Source: Flaveria trinervia (lineage: Eukaryota > Streptophyta > Magnoliopsida > Asterales > Asteraceae). Taken from it: 64,000 nt of DNA. The notes below the pieces were generated by a model that saw only the letters and a program-made list of their open reading frames with translations, had not been told where the DNA came from and ran no database searches. Every line of letters begins with the position of its first letter. Positions within the stretch are counted from its first letter, which is position 1. The stretch is taken from the NCBI GenBank assembly GCA_025506515.1, contig CM046456.1, positions 15,583,794 through 15,647,793 of the forward strand, read 5' to 3'. A program made the translations under genes and the position numbers. Positions 34,426-46,415 of this stretch are shown here, piece by piece.

Positions 34426-36959
34426 GAGGAGGCTAGGATGGACCCTGACGTTGTGTCCGGTACGTTTCTAGTGAACCAAACTTTAGCTTCTGTGTTATTT
34501 GATTCGGGTGCCGGTAAAAGTTTTATTTCTGCTGCTTTCTGTGCTAAGCAAACTTTAGCTTCTGTTAGTAGTAGACGTGTTGATGTGCCCTTTGATGTAG
34601 AAACTACCATAGGTAAGTCTACCAGGATTTCTGAGATGATAGAGAACTGTGATGTGGAGCTAGAAGGTCATAAGTTTCCTGTTAGACCGTTTGTGATGAC
34701 CTTAGGTGGTTTCGATTTAGTTCTTGGGATGGATTGGTTGGCGGACTCCGAGGCGAACATTGTGTGTCGCAAGAAGATAATTCATTTGACAGCGCCTGAC
34801 GGGAGTTTGGTAACTGTGTATGGAGATCGGATCACGACGATCCCGAGAGTAATCTCAATGGCGGTGGCGGGAAAGTGTATGAGGCGTAGATGTAGCGCCT
34901 ACTTGGATTATGTAAAGGATGTTGATACACCAACACCACAACTATCCGATGTACCGGTTGTATGCGACTTTCCGGACATGTTCCCAGAAGACCTACCAGG
35001 AGTGCCACCTGATAGAGAGATTGAGTTTCAGATTGATCTGATACCTGGTGCCTAACCTGTTGCCAAGGCACCGTATCGGTTGGCTCCAATGGAGATGAAA
35101 GAGTTGATGGAGCAGTTGCAAGAGCTTCTCGATAAAGGGGTTCATCAGACCGAGTATCTCTCCTTGGGGTGCTCCAGTCTTGTTTGTGAAGAAGAAAGAC
35201 GGTAGTATGAGGATGTGTATTGACTACCGTGAGCTGAGCAAGTTGACGGTGAAGAACCGATACCCCTTACCGAGAATAGATTATTTGTTCGATCAGCTTC
35301 AAGGTGCTAGTTGGTTTTCAAGGATAGACCTTCGATCTGGCTATCATCAGCTGAAGATGAAAGAGCATGATGTTCCTAAAACAGCTTTCCGCACACGTTA
35401 TGGTCACTACGAGTTCCTTGTCATGTCTTTTGGTTTGACCAATGCGCCAGCTGCTTTTATGGATCTGATGAATCGGGTGTGTCGGCTGGTGTTGGATAAA
35501 TCAGTGATTATGTTTATTGATGATATCCTGATTTATTCGAAGAGCGAGATTGAGCATGCTGGTCACATTCAGGAGGTTTTGGAGACGTTGAGAAAGGAGA
35601 AGTTGTACGCTAAGTTCTCCAAGTGTGAATTTTGGTTGCGCGAAGTTTAGTCTTTGGGTCATGTGGTGAATCCTGATGGGATTATGGTGGACCGAGCAAA
35701 AGTGGAGGCGGTGATGCAATGGAAGTCTCCAAAGACGCCATCCGGGATTCGTAGTTTCTTGGGTTTGGCAGGCTACTACAGAGGATTCATCCAAGACTTC
35801 TCTAAGGTTGCTTCTCCACTAACCAAGTTGACCCGAAAATATGTGAGGTTTGTATAGGGTCAAGCTCAAGAGAAGGCGTTCGGCGAACTGAAGGCGAGGT
35901 TGACTCAAGCTCATGTTCTGTCATTACCCGATGGAAGTGAAGATATGGTGGTCTATTATGATGCTTCCTACTCGGGGTTGGGGTGTGTGCTAATGCAAAG
36001 AGGGAAGGTTAGAGCTTATGCATCCCGATAGTTGAAGGCTCATGAGGTCAATTATCCTACTCATGACTTGGAGCTAGCAGCCATGGTCTTTGCGCTAAAG
36101 ATTTGGAGGCACTATCTTTATGGAATGAAGTGCACTATTTTCACTGACCACAAGAGCTTGAAGTACTTCTTTGAGCAGAAAGATCTGAACATGAGGCAGA
36201 GACGATGGTTGGAGCTTATAAAGGATTACGATTATGAGATCCACTACCATCCAGGCAAAGCCAATGTGGTGGTTGATGCCCTTAGCGGAAAAGAGAGACC
36301 CGAGCCGATTCGGGTGAAGACGTATCAACTAATCATGACCTCTGACGTTATGAAGCAAGTTAAAGAGTTTCAAGATGAGGCATTGAAAGAAGATCATCTT
36401 AACTCTGAAAGAATGAGAGGTCTAGTTGGGGAATTGGGTGAACACACACTTAGTGTTAAAACCCGATTTGGACGGGTGTGGATTCCTCGTTCTGGGGATC
36501 TACGGGTGAAGATTTTGGATGAAGCTCACAAGACTCGATACTCCATTTATCCAGGTGCCATAAAGATGTATCAAGACATGAAGAAGGATTATTGGTGGCC
36601 GGGTATGAAACATGATGTAGTGGAGTATGTGATTAAATGCCTTACTTGTCTACAAGTGAAGGCCAAGCATCAAAAGCCATATGGGGAAATCCAACCTTTG
36701 GATTTACCGGAATTGAAGTGGGAACAAATCACCATGGATTTCATTACGAAGCTGTCGCGTACTCCGAAAGGGTACGATGCTATATGGGTGATTATTGACC
36801 GTTTAACGAAGAGTGCTCACTTCCTACCTATCCGCGAGACATATTCATCTAAGAGGTTGGCTGATCTATTTATCAAGGAAATTGTAACTCGTCATGGTGT
36901 GCCGGTGTCTATTGTGTCTGATCGTGACACCGGTTTACATCCAAATTTTGGAAGAAATT

Positions 36960-39841
36960 TGTCACACCCCGACTGATGGCGGAATCATCAGGGCGGACAA
37001 ATGGGAGACGATTGCTCATAGCACATGGAACTAATTAAGTTGAAATAATATTAAATATCATTATTCATTAAACATTACAAGACAAATAAGTAATTACAAA
37101 ACAACCAAGATACGACCATTAACATAAGACTTTCATTTAATCTAGGTCCAAGTCCTATATGAGCACAAGAAGATCTTCAAGTAGGAAACCTGAAACATTT
37201 TAAAAATAAAGGGTCAACTTTGAAAGTTGGTGAGATTTCCATAATTTTCATACATAAGTATATAAAAGATGGCAATTCATGTTGTAAGTTAGAAAACAAA
37301 ATAACTAGGGATGTAAGACATAATGCACAATCAAACCTTGACAAAAGTTTACAAGTCTCAAATGTTTACAAGTATATACGATTAGCTAAGTGTACTTGGA
37401 TCAACCAAGCAGGCTTGTTAGGCCCATAGATCTATGACGTTGCCAGGCTAGCAATAGTTAATGATTGTACATATAATCGACATTACATGGTAGCTACAAA
37501 GATCAAGTAACCACAACATACAAGTGAATTGCCATAAGTTTACAAGAATCAAACGTTTTACAAGTGCAACGATTATAAGGTAACATGTTTCACCCCAAAG
37601 TGTGAAAATATAAAAAGGGGTATAGAAATACTCATGTGGAATAAATAAGATGATAATAAGAAATTAACGATGCTCCAACGATCCCCTTTTACAAGATACC
37701 TAACGTATATATATTCCAAGTTTAAGTTTAAAGGTAAGATTAATGAATAAATGTGAACTAGGGTTTCAATTGGAAATTTGGGGGTTTAAATAGTTAAATG
37801 AAATAATGAATCATTTATGTTTTGGTTTAAATAAAGATGATATAAATCAATTAAGACCAAGAATATATTAAAAATGATTCAATAATTTAATTTATTGATT
37901 TAATAAAAATTAAGTATAATGTGTGAAAAGAAATGATTAATTTAATAATTAATATTTAGAACTTGATAAAGGTGATTAATTGCATACTTATTAAATGACT
38001 TTAAATTATTTAAAATCATTTTATAGAGTTTTAAACTTTTTAAATGATTTATTATAAACGTCTTATAATATCAAGACTCTAAAATAAAAGTAAAGTATAA
38101 TATTTAATATCAAGCTTTTATATGATTTATTATCAAGACTATAAAATAAAGTATAATAGCAAGTTATATTGTTTTATAAGTTTCAAAAACTCAAATAAAA
38201 TTTTAAGGAATAACATTATTGATTAATTATATATAACATGTTTAAATATATAAATAAATAAATAATTATTTAAATAACTATTAAAATTACTATTTCAATA
38301 ATTATTATTTAAAATATGTAGATTTATAATATTTTAAAATAATCTACATTTGAACCATAATAGATTTATAACATTTAAATTACATTAAATAATTAATAAT
38401 ATTTTTTATAATCCTTGATATCCTTAAATAAGTAATTAAATTTAAAATCATAATTTTTTTAAAACCTTTAAAATTATTTTAATAATTTCTAAAATATTTT
38501 AGTTAACAAATTAAGTTTTATTTTAATTTATTAATATAATATTAATTTTTTTGAATTAGAAGTATAGCAAAAACAATTAAATAAAAAGGTTGGCAGAGGC
38601 CCGGTTCGAACCCGGGACCTTATGCCTATGATGACTGCTAATTACCAACCGGGCTAAAGCCCAAGTGTGGTCAAATTCCTCTTTAAAATGTTTTAAACAT
38701 TAATTGCTTATTTCCCCCAAATCTTCATGAACCCTAATTCGATTTGAATCCAATTGAACCCCAAATGGTTAATGTTAACGAATGAAATGTTAGGGCTTTC
38801 AATCCCCTAATGGAATCGAATGTGTACATATGTGGAATTACCTTGATCAAGCTTTATTTGATGAAGAACAATAGGAATATAATCGCGGCTGCTATAGGTT
38901 CTATTCAGGCGCAAACGATGGCAATAATTCAATAACTTTGTAGGTAGAATCTAGAGTCGATCATAAGCAAAAGCCCTCTATCAATTGCGATTAATATCGC
39001 TTCGATCATAGACCTCGATTGAGTTGCAGGTCGAAGATGAAGAGGGCAATCGAACATGGTGCATGTGCTTGTTTCGAATGAATTGATGTTACAGAGAGTT
39101 TAAGGGAGTTAATTCAAAGGTTTTAACATGGTTATATAACCCAATTAAGACTGTTTCATAAAGATCAAGTTACAATTTTCAATTGATGTTTCGGTTTCGA
39201 TTACGCGGCCTTGATTATCAAATAAATTCAATTGATATCGATACACTGTTTGAAACTGATGCAAGAAGGTTAAAGGTTGATTTAATTGCTTTTTAAACAG
39301 GCGTTTTGAGGGTTTTGGTGGTCGCAGGAGGGTAGTCGGAGAGTGACCGGAGATGGAGCCGACGGGAAAAGGGAGAGGAATTGGGTTTAAAGTTATTACA
39401 CTTTGGTCCTTGTAGTTTATAAGTTTGTTATTTTATGTAGGAACCTCTCAAATTAAGTTTCAAGAATTACACATTAACCCTAGACTTATAAAGTCTAATT
39501 TACATAATAAGTCAATTTATTTGTTTTATAATTTTTTTATAAAACTTCATATATTTTAATAGTAATATTCAGTTTAGTTACGTATTGTAATTTAATAACT
39601 AAGAATACAACTTTACAATCTTATAAGAATTTTATTTTATAAATCATAAAATTATAATAAATTGTTTAAATGAATTGATAACTAAGAATTAAATAAAACC
39701 ATTCATAATATTAGTTAATTTTCATATTTAGTGCATTTGATTCATTAATATAAGTAAGTTAAATAAAAAAATTCGCATCGTATGAAAATTCAATATTAGT
39801 TCGGGTTTAGGTCCATATCTTCAAAATGGGCAGATGTTATA
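36960..39841 (-). mobile_element. solo LTR C, gypsy type, TSD AAATT
   Basis: TGTCACACCCCGACTGATGG to GATGTTATA, with AAATT at 36955-36959 and 39842-39846. The final TTACA has become TTATA. It is close to solo LTR A over its first hundred bases (roughly 85 percent by eye). It interrupts the integrase of gypsy element 2, so it is the youngest insertion in that stack. No coding capacity. Confidence 0.9.
38591..38663 (-). promoter_or_regulatory. tRNA-like segment in solo LTR C
   Basis: On the minus strand TTTAGCCCGGTTGGTAATTA (A-box-like) and, about 40 bases on, CCCGGGTTCGAACCGGG (B box) are present. Offset from the LTR start is about 1.18-1.25 kb. The T-arm has one base fewer than canonical but can pair CCCGG with CCGGG. 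Confidence 0.66.
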
Positions 39842-40685
39842 AAATTCCACGATACTATGGGGACGAGGTTACACATCAACACGACTTATCATCCCCAGAC
39901 TGATGGTCAGTCCGAAAGGACCATTCAGACATTGGAGGACATGCTTCGGGCATGTGTTATTGATTTTGGGGGAAGTTGGGATGACCACTTACCGTTAGCT
40001 GAATTCTCATACAACAACAACTATCATGCCAGTATTGGTATGCCACCCTATGAGATGCTATACGGTAGGAGATGCAGAACGCCTGTCTGTTGGGGTGATA
40101 TTGGTCAAAAAGAACTAGGAAGCGTCGAGGTGATCGAGGCTACGACTGAGAAGCTTGAAAAGATCAGGCCATCATGAAGGCAGCCAAAGATAGACAGAAG
40201 TCGTATGCTGATAAATGACGTAGACCGATTGAATTCCAGGTGGGTGACCGGGTTATGTTGAGGTCTCACCTTGAAAGGGCATTATCCGATTCAGAAAGCG
40301 GGGCAAGTTAAGCCCAAGGTATATAGGCCCTTTCCGAATTATCGCTCGAGTAGGAAAGGTCGCCTATAGACTGGAGTTACCAGATGAGTTAAGTGGAATT
40401 CATCTGACATTCCATGTATCTGATCTGAGGAAATGCTTGGCAGAGGAAGATATAATTGTTCCACTGGAGGATATCAAAGTAGACGATGGCTCAACTATGT
40501 GGAGCAACCAGTGGCAATTATCGATAGAAAAGAGGAGAGGCTGAGAAATAAAGTGGTTCCTCTTGTGCGTGTACAATGGAAGCACAGGAAAGGATCTGAG
40601 TCAACGTGGGAGACTGAAGAAGAAATGAGATAACATTACCCATGTTTGTTCGAGGAATAACAGGTTTCGGGGACGAAACCTATTT

Positions 40686-40699
40686 AAGGGGGGTGGACT
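40686..40699 (+). other. polypurine tract of gypsy element 2
   Basis: AAGGGGGGTGGACT immediately precedes the 3' LTR, identical to that of element 1. Confidence 0.9.
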
Positions 40700-42631
40700 T
40701 GTAACACCCGATTATTTATTTATTTTGAAGCCGACGAAGGAAGGAAAAAGAGATAAAGTCCAAAGTCGAGGGACCAAACTCGCAAACGGGAAGAACTTGG
40801 ATGAATGGGGGTATAAAAGGGGGAAGGCAGTCCACACCCTCCCCCACATTCACCATTTTCGGATTTGAGAGAAAGAAAGGAGAAAAGTGGTCTCAAGCTT
40901 GGTTCGGGTTGATTCAAGCTGGAAATCGTCGTGTAGCGAGTCAAATCGAAGCTCTACTTCTCGGTGTTGCTTGTGTGAGTTCTAGGACCCCTATTTTAAA
41001 CGTTTTTGGTCGATTTTAGGGCTGGAACACATCTGAAAACCCGTTTTTGTATGTGTGTGTGTTTGACCCATTTGTATGTGTTTGCGTGTGATGCGTTTGG
41101 AGTTTGTTTCTGGGCTTGTGTGTGCTTGAATGTTGTTGTGGTATGCATCCCTAAGGTTTAGGATGGTTGATTTAGCTTAGAATGGGTTTAGATGAGCTTG
41201 GAGGTCGAAAATAGCAGATTGGGTTCGCGGGTGAGCTGCATTCTGCACAGCTAGGGCTATGCGACCGAATGGCATGACAGTCGTGCGACTGGGGCATTAC
41301 GTATGCCAGTCATGCGATTGAAGGTCAATCGTAGGTGAGACGTACGACTAAGGCCCATACGCCTACCAGTCGTGCGATTGAGAGTTAATCGCATGGGTAG
41401 TCATGCGACTGAGGTTCCATCCGCCTTAGCTCCATTCGCATAGGAGTCATCCGCATTGAGTCCATCCGCATGAGGTCCATTCGCATGATTGGTTGTTCAT
41501 TCGCATGGGTGTTCATCCGCATTGGTTCAATCGCATAATGTTCAGTCGCCTGGAAGGCCATGCGACTGAAGGGTGTCCATACGCCCAAGTAGGGTTTGTG
41601 CACTCGGGGAAAACGTAGTTTATGTTTTGACTTTCAGGGGAAAGTGCAGATGTAAGTTGTGACGTGGGAGGTTCCCGTAAGTTCATGTAAAGTGACTTTT
41701 GAGGTCTTCGAGGTTATGTTGGGCATGATGATGATATTGCATGCTTATGCATGATGTATATTATGTATGTATGATGTTGCCCTGTATGATGATGATTGTG
41801 TATGTTATGTTCCTTGTTAGGGTGTATGTTTATCTTTCTCGTGGCTTGGCGTTGAATGTTAATGAATGAAATGAAAGTATTATGTAACGTGAAGTGAAAG
41901 ATAATGAAAGAGGAACATGAAGGAAGAATGCATGCATTAATAAATGACAAAAGTAATGAAAGTCTTGCAAGAAAATATATGGAAGGGATACACCATTAAA
42001 AGGTGTTAGCCCAATGGTGTGCGGGTTCGCTACCCCGAAGGATGCATATTGGGGTCTTTCTTTGTGATCGAACATTTGTATAGAACCTCTACCGCCTACC
42101 CATGGTACTGCGACACCATGTATAGCTGTCTATTTATAGACTTCGGCCCGGTAGTCATATAGTTTGGGGTGTAGCACATGGTATTGGTACCGAAGATATG
42201 AAAAGTGAAAGAAAGAAAGAATATTGAAGATAATAATGATATCATCTATGTGTACGTATGATGTATGAACGCATGAATGTAAGGACGGTTTTAACGAAAG
42301 AAAAGTATGTTTTATTATAAAACTAGAACTCACTCAGCAACGCTGACTTTGATGTGTTTCTAGTTGGCAGACAATGATTACTGAGGATGGCACGAGGTGG
42401 CTACTCAGCTCTTTTGGGATGGCATCCATTTATTTAATGCTTTTGTGATGTAATACAACAATGTATTTTGCAACTAATTAACGATGTATTATTTTGCAAA
42501 AGCTATTATATTGAAATGGAATGTTTTGTTTAAATGTTTCCGCTGCAACGTTTTTATGTAATACGATGAAAATATATGTTTTGCGTGCAATGATTTACCG
42601 ACTGTAAGCGTCCTGGGAACGGGGCCTTACA
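40700..42631 (+). repeat. 3' LTR of gypsy element 2 (1932 bp)
   Basis: It is colinear with the 5' LTR, has TATAAAA at 40812-40818, an array at about 41260-41590, and ends GGGGCCTTACA before the target copy GTTTG. Confidence 0.95.
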
Positions 42632-43099
42632 GTTTGAGGGGGTGACCACGACTGGCATTCATAGTTGGGGATCATCTTCTACACTTCCTCATCCAACTGA
42701 AGAATTCTTTGAACATGAGTTGGATGATGTTATGTGCACTCAAATGGAAACAGAGCTCCCACCTATAAGTGAAGAATCCTCTGGCCTGTCAAAACGAAAG
42801 ACAAGTTCTAAAACTAGTAAAGAAGTGTGTAGGAAAACAATAGATGAAAACTTAAGAGAAGTTGGGAATGAAATTATCAATGTTGCAAAGATGTTGGTGG
42901 AAAAAATAATATTGACAATGAAATGGACGCATGCATGGATAAGCTAGAAAAAATGGAATGGTGGGAAGAAGATCCAAGATATAACACAACTCTTTTGTTA
43001 TACGGTGAAAGTGCTTATATTAGAAAAGTTTGGTTACGTCTTAAGCCGGTGAGTTGCGAGTCGTGGGTGAGAAATGCTGGAAGAAAGTTTGGATTATTC

Positions 43100-43262
43100 G
43101 GTTGACTTATGTGTTTTGTATGACTTTTGTATGACTTTTGAATGACATTTGTATGACTTTAGTATGACTTTTGAATGACTTTTGTTTGACAGTTGTATGA
43201 CTTTGTATGACATTTGTATTAGCATGACCTTTCTATCACATTTGAAAGTTGTATGACTTTTG
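43100..43262 (+). repeat. TTTGTATGACT ~11-12-bp tandem array
   Basis: About a dozen units of TTTGTATGACT and variants fill the gap between Harbinger ORF1 and ORF2. The ORF2 start lies immediately downstream. Confidence 0.88.
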
Positions 43263-43278
43263 TATTAACAGGACAAAT

Positions 43279-44547
43279 ATGTATACGGATGGTGAAATTT
43301 TATCTTTTTTTATACTTTCCTGGTATTGGTTGAAGTTGGCCCAGAAAAGGAAACGAGAGGGTAGAATTGAAAGAATAAGAGATAATGATTCTACTTTAAC
43401 AGGGCATGCATATACACATGAATTACTACATGGATCTTCTACACAATGTCAAGAAATGATGAGACTTTCATGCGAGGCTTTTGTACTATTATGTAATCAT
43501 TTTACACAACGAAATTGGCTGCGAGCTAGTAGGACGATAAGCATTGAAGAGAAAATAGCTATGTTCTTACATATTATTGGGCATAATGAACGGTTCCGAG
43601 TAGTTAAACGACGATTTCAACACTCCAATCAAACGGTTCATAAATGTTTTCACGAGGTTCTAGGTGCAATGATGTGTTTTGCTAAAGAATTATAGCCCCA
43701 ACATCTTCAAATGAAACTACAAATACCTCGGAACGATTTCAAAGGCTAAAAGGAATATTTCCTAGAGCAATAGGTGCTTTATATGGAACTTTTGTACATG
43801 CAGTTGTGTCCACTAATCAACAAACTTGTTTTAGGGGAAGAGGTAAAGGTGAATGTTATCAAAATGTGTTAGGAATATATGATTTTGATATTATATTCAC
43901 ATTTGTATGGGCTGGATGGGAAGACGTAGCACATGATTTACCGGTTTTGAAAGAAGTTGCATTTAATCTGACATCTGGATTTCGATTCCCTCCACCAGGT
44001 TTATAATAAAGTTATATATTTTATTATTAAATATATTATTTGTATTCTTCATATAATAGTTGTCACACTATTATTTACAGATAAATATTACTTTTGTGAC
44101 GCTGCATATACCAACACTCGTGGATTTATGACTCCATACCGCAACATTAGGTATTGGTTAGCCGATTTCCGACGACGAAGACCGGTAACTAAGGAAGAAA
44201 GATTTAATCATGCTCATGCTTGCCTTAGAAATGTTATTGAGCGTGCTTATGGTGTATTGAAGGCAAGATTCTCAATCCTAAAGCAAATGGCTCCTTATCC
44301 TTTTCCAGTGCAAAGAGACGTAGTTATTGCTTGTTTTGCAGTGCATAATTTTATAAGAAAATACAACATTCAAGATGAATTATTTAAAAACTTTTTAGAT
44401 AACACTATGGTTACCCCTGATGGTGAAAGTGGAGTAAGTGAAGATCAAAACACACAAGGCATTGAGTGGGGTTCAGAAGGGGTTGAATATATGGCTACTT
44501 TGCGTGACCAAATAGCTAATCAAATACTTTCAGATGCTTCAAATTAG
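43279..44547 (+). pseudogene. Harbinger ORF2, DDE transposase (broken)
   Basis: The N-terminal region (43279-43695: MYTDGEILSFF, TISIEEKIAMFLHIIGHNERF) and the DDE_4-type nuclease region (43700-44547) match the HARBI1-like transposase family, which cuts and pastes the element. A one-base loss near 43690 shifts the frame. The position of the first catalytic aspartate reads GALYGT instead of the usual GA-DGT, so it is now tyrosine. The second aspartate (GWEDVAHD) and the glutamate (RNVIERAYGVLKARF) remain. A GT-AG intron of 82 bases at 43999-44080 joins ...PPP to KYYFCDAAY. The protein ends at 44545-44547. The start at 43279 is a choice; an in-frame ATG lies at 43249. Confidence 0.9.
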
Positions 44548-44852
44548 ATTTGTATGCAAGCTCTTGTAGGGGCTGTTTGAAATTCGATGTGTTAGTTTGG
44601 ATTATGTTTGATTTATGTTAACTTCTATTTTGTATGACATTTTGCATTATTCTAATTTAGCTATTTTTATTAATTACACAACACTAGTTAAATTCAAACT
44701 CGTTTAAACAGCGGGGCAATAATGTTATTTTTATCATTTAGCAGAGTTAGTAGTCAGTCAGATACTAAATCAAACAGCTAAGTTTCAGTCAGATGCAGAC
44801 TCAGTCAGAACCTCTTACTGGCTCAGCTTTTGACTCGGTCAGATCTTACTCA

Positions 44853-44874
44853 TTCAGCGCAATCAAACAGCCCC
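44853..44874 (-). repeat. right terminal inverted repeat of Harbinger element
   Basis: On the minus strand it reads GGGGCTGTTTGATTGCGCTG, pairing with the left end. It is directly followed by TAA. Confidence 0.85.
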
Positions 44875-44877
44875 TAA

Positions 44878-46333
44878 ATCTTATGTAAATAAATATTGTT
44901 TATTTGGATCTCTGAATAATTACATAAAATGATTATTTTGCCCAATTGAACTATTAGTCAAAATTTATATACTTTCATTTTTATGCATAATTTGTTTCTT
45001 TCTTATTTTTCATTTTTCATGCATGATTTGTTTCTTTTTTATTTTTAAATCAACAATAAATCCTTGGTTGAATAATCAGTTAGATACTTGATCATATAAC
45101 ATCATTAATCAAAACTCATGTTGACTAATATATAATCATTATTATTATAAAATGATGTTGCAAGAAAAATATTACAGTAGCCAAATAGATTTACATTCAC
45201 ATTTTCAAAATTGATGAGGATAACAATCAATTGCTAACTTGAACATTATAGATGATTTTCACGGTTATCCGATATAAGAATCAGATGTCCATATATCCAT
45301 ATATTTGCAGAAATAATTAAAAACAATTTATAGGTTTTTGAACAAATCAAAGCGAACATTCTAACGATTTGATTCTCTACGGTATTTAAAATTTCAAAGG
45401 CAAAAACGAATAACTTTGAGATATCTCTTCCAATCTTCAACATTCTAATTATACAATTGTCACACTAAACTTATAATAACATATAAATACACTAATTTAG
45501 TTTAACCTTCAACAACTTCAACCTCTTACCGATTTAAAGATAACTTATTGATAAAACCATTAACAGACTACTAATAACCCCTTACTTTTCACTTGCTTGA
45601 TGACTCGACTACTTTCTTACCCTTACATCCTAGTCATGTCGTTCCGTGTCTTCATTCAAGTTGGGTATGACTCTTGTGAAACCTTTGTTTGAACGTGTGT
45701 AATTGTCAAACTCCGCATCCATAAACGGAACTTCATCCCACTGGTATGCGGTTTTCCAACCTCTCATGCCTCTATCCGGCCGAACCATCCTGCTCATATT
45801 CCTTTTTGTTGTCTTTCATCACTTTCTTAGTTACATTAATATCCGACTGTCCACTACCAATCATAGGTTTATATATATTTTTAATTAAAAACAATAACTT
45901 CAAATAAAGCTAAAAATAATAAATTAAAAAGTAAATTACATGGACAGTCCCTGGGGTATGCACGTATTACAATTTTATTCCACACTTTCAAGAAACTACA
46001 ATAGCATCCATGAACTATGCATGATATGAACATCGGTTGTTCCCAACACTAACTGAAGTTAAGTTTCAATGTTATTTTTTTAAATACAAAAAACCAAAAT
46101 ACCCCTTCTTTTATCTTCTTTTCCATATTATAGTTCTCCACATTTAACCCACCACCATGGCTACCTCTACCCTCAACCCATCATCACCACCGCCTCTAGT
46201 TTCAACCCACCACCACCACCACCGCCTATACCCTCAACCCACCACCACCACCACTATTGCTACAACCTTGACCCAACACCGTTGTTTTTGTTACACCCTA
46301 TACATGATAATAATGTCATGAGTGGTGGTTTGA

Positions 46334-46336
<3 letters not shown>
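44878..46336. other. intergenic, no gene recognised
   Basis: AT-rich, with many stops. CAC/CCA-rich patches at about 46150-46255 give short proline/histidine frames that look like low-complexity noise. Confidence 0.5.

Positions 46337-46412
<76 letters not shown>
46337..46412. repeat. (TA)n microsatellite
   Basis: About 37 TA units without interruption, at the left edge of the inverted-terminus element. Confidence 0.95.

Positions 46413-46415
<3 letters not shown>

Larger units (their letters stand above)
34438..40660 (+). pseudogene. gypsy pol, element 2, split by solo LTR C
   Basis: Protease (34438 onward, VLFDSGAGKSFISAAF) runs into the reverse-transcriptase N-terminus, and the frame stops at 35053. 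Reverse transcriptase proper is open over 35180-35650 with the full FIDDILIYSK motif, then a TAG (35648). RNase H follows (35920-36300; stops near 35857 and 36030). The integrase frame 36032-36976 includes CLTCLQVKAKHQKPYG and the catalytic-core start MDFITKLSRTPKGYD. Solo LTR C sits inside the core (36960-39841) and duplicates AAATT. The core continues at 39857-40177 (TDGQSERTIQTLEDM), then the chromodomain (40540-40660) with a premature TAA near 40631. More complete than element 1. Confidence 0.92.
30883..42631 (+). mobile_element. full Ty3/gypsy chromovirus element, TSD GTTTG
   Basis: Both LTRs, primer-binding site, gag, pol with chromodomain and polypurine tract are present. GTTTG at 30878-30882 and 42632-42636 is the five-base target duplication. 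The element is about 8.86 kb without the nested solo LTR at 36960-39841. LTR divergence over the first 160 bases is about ten differences, many of transition type, so it is not young. It is closely related to element 1 at 1-7155. Confidence 0.96.
30487..43105 (+). pseudogene. Harbinger ORF1, Myb/SANT-like DNA-binding protein (interrupted)
   Basis: ORF1 of PIF/Harbinger elements partners the transposase in DNA binding. The N-terminal Myb/SANT-like part is readable at about 30520-30730, with KNRYDYLKSKYGAWVKLK and DPNTNTFNMSDEEW. An intron probably follows, whose donor is now AT instead of GT (30730), and coding resumes at 30813. At codons reading LCTKLF the gypsy element inserted (30883-42631, duplicated GTTTG). 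The protein continues from 42637 as EGVTTTGIHSWG to about 42925. After a frameshift the C-terminal part (CMDKLEKMEWWEEDPRY, 42923-43105) ends in a stop. The gene has one internal stop near 30590. Confidence 0.8.
28926..44874 (+). mobile_element. PIF/Harbinger transposon (TSD TAA) split by a gypsy element
   Basis: The terminal repeats GGCCATGTTTGAATGCACTGA and, reversed, GGGGCTGTTTGATTGCGCTGA are flanked by TAA at 28923-28925 and 44875-44877, the three-base target of PIF/Harbinger. The two expected genes are present in order: a Myb/SANT-like ORF1 and a DDE transposase ORF2. Without the 11.75-kb nested gypsy element the transposon is about 4.2 kb. Subterminal CAGTCAGA/GGTCAG motifs recur at both ends (28945-28985 and 44753-44845) and may be protein-binding sites. 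Both genes are broken. Confidence 0.92.

Noticed and set aside
45246..45443. 65-residue minus-strand ORF
   Set aside because: Isolated short frame in AT-rich DNA without promoter, domain or repeat support.
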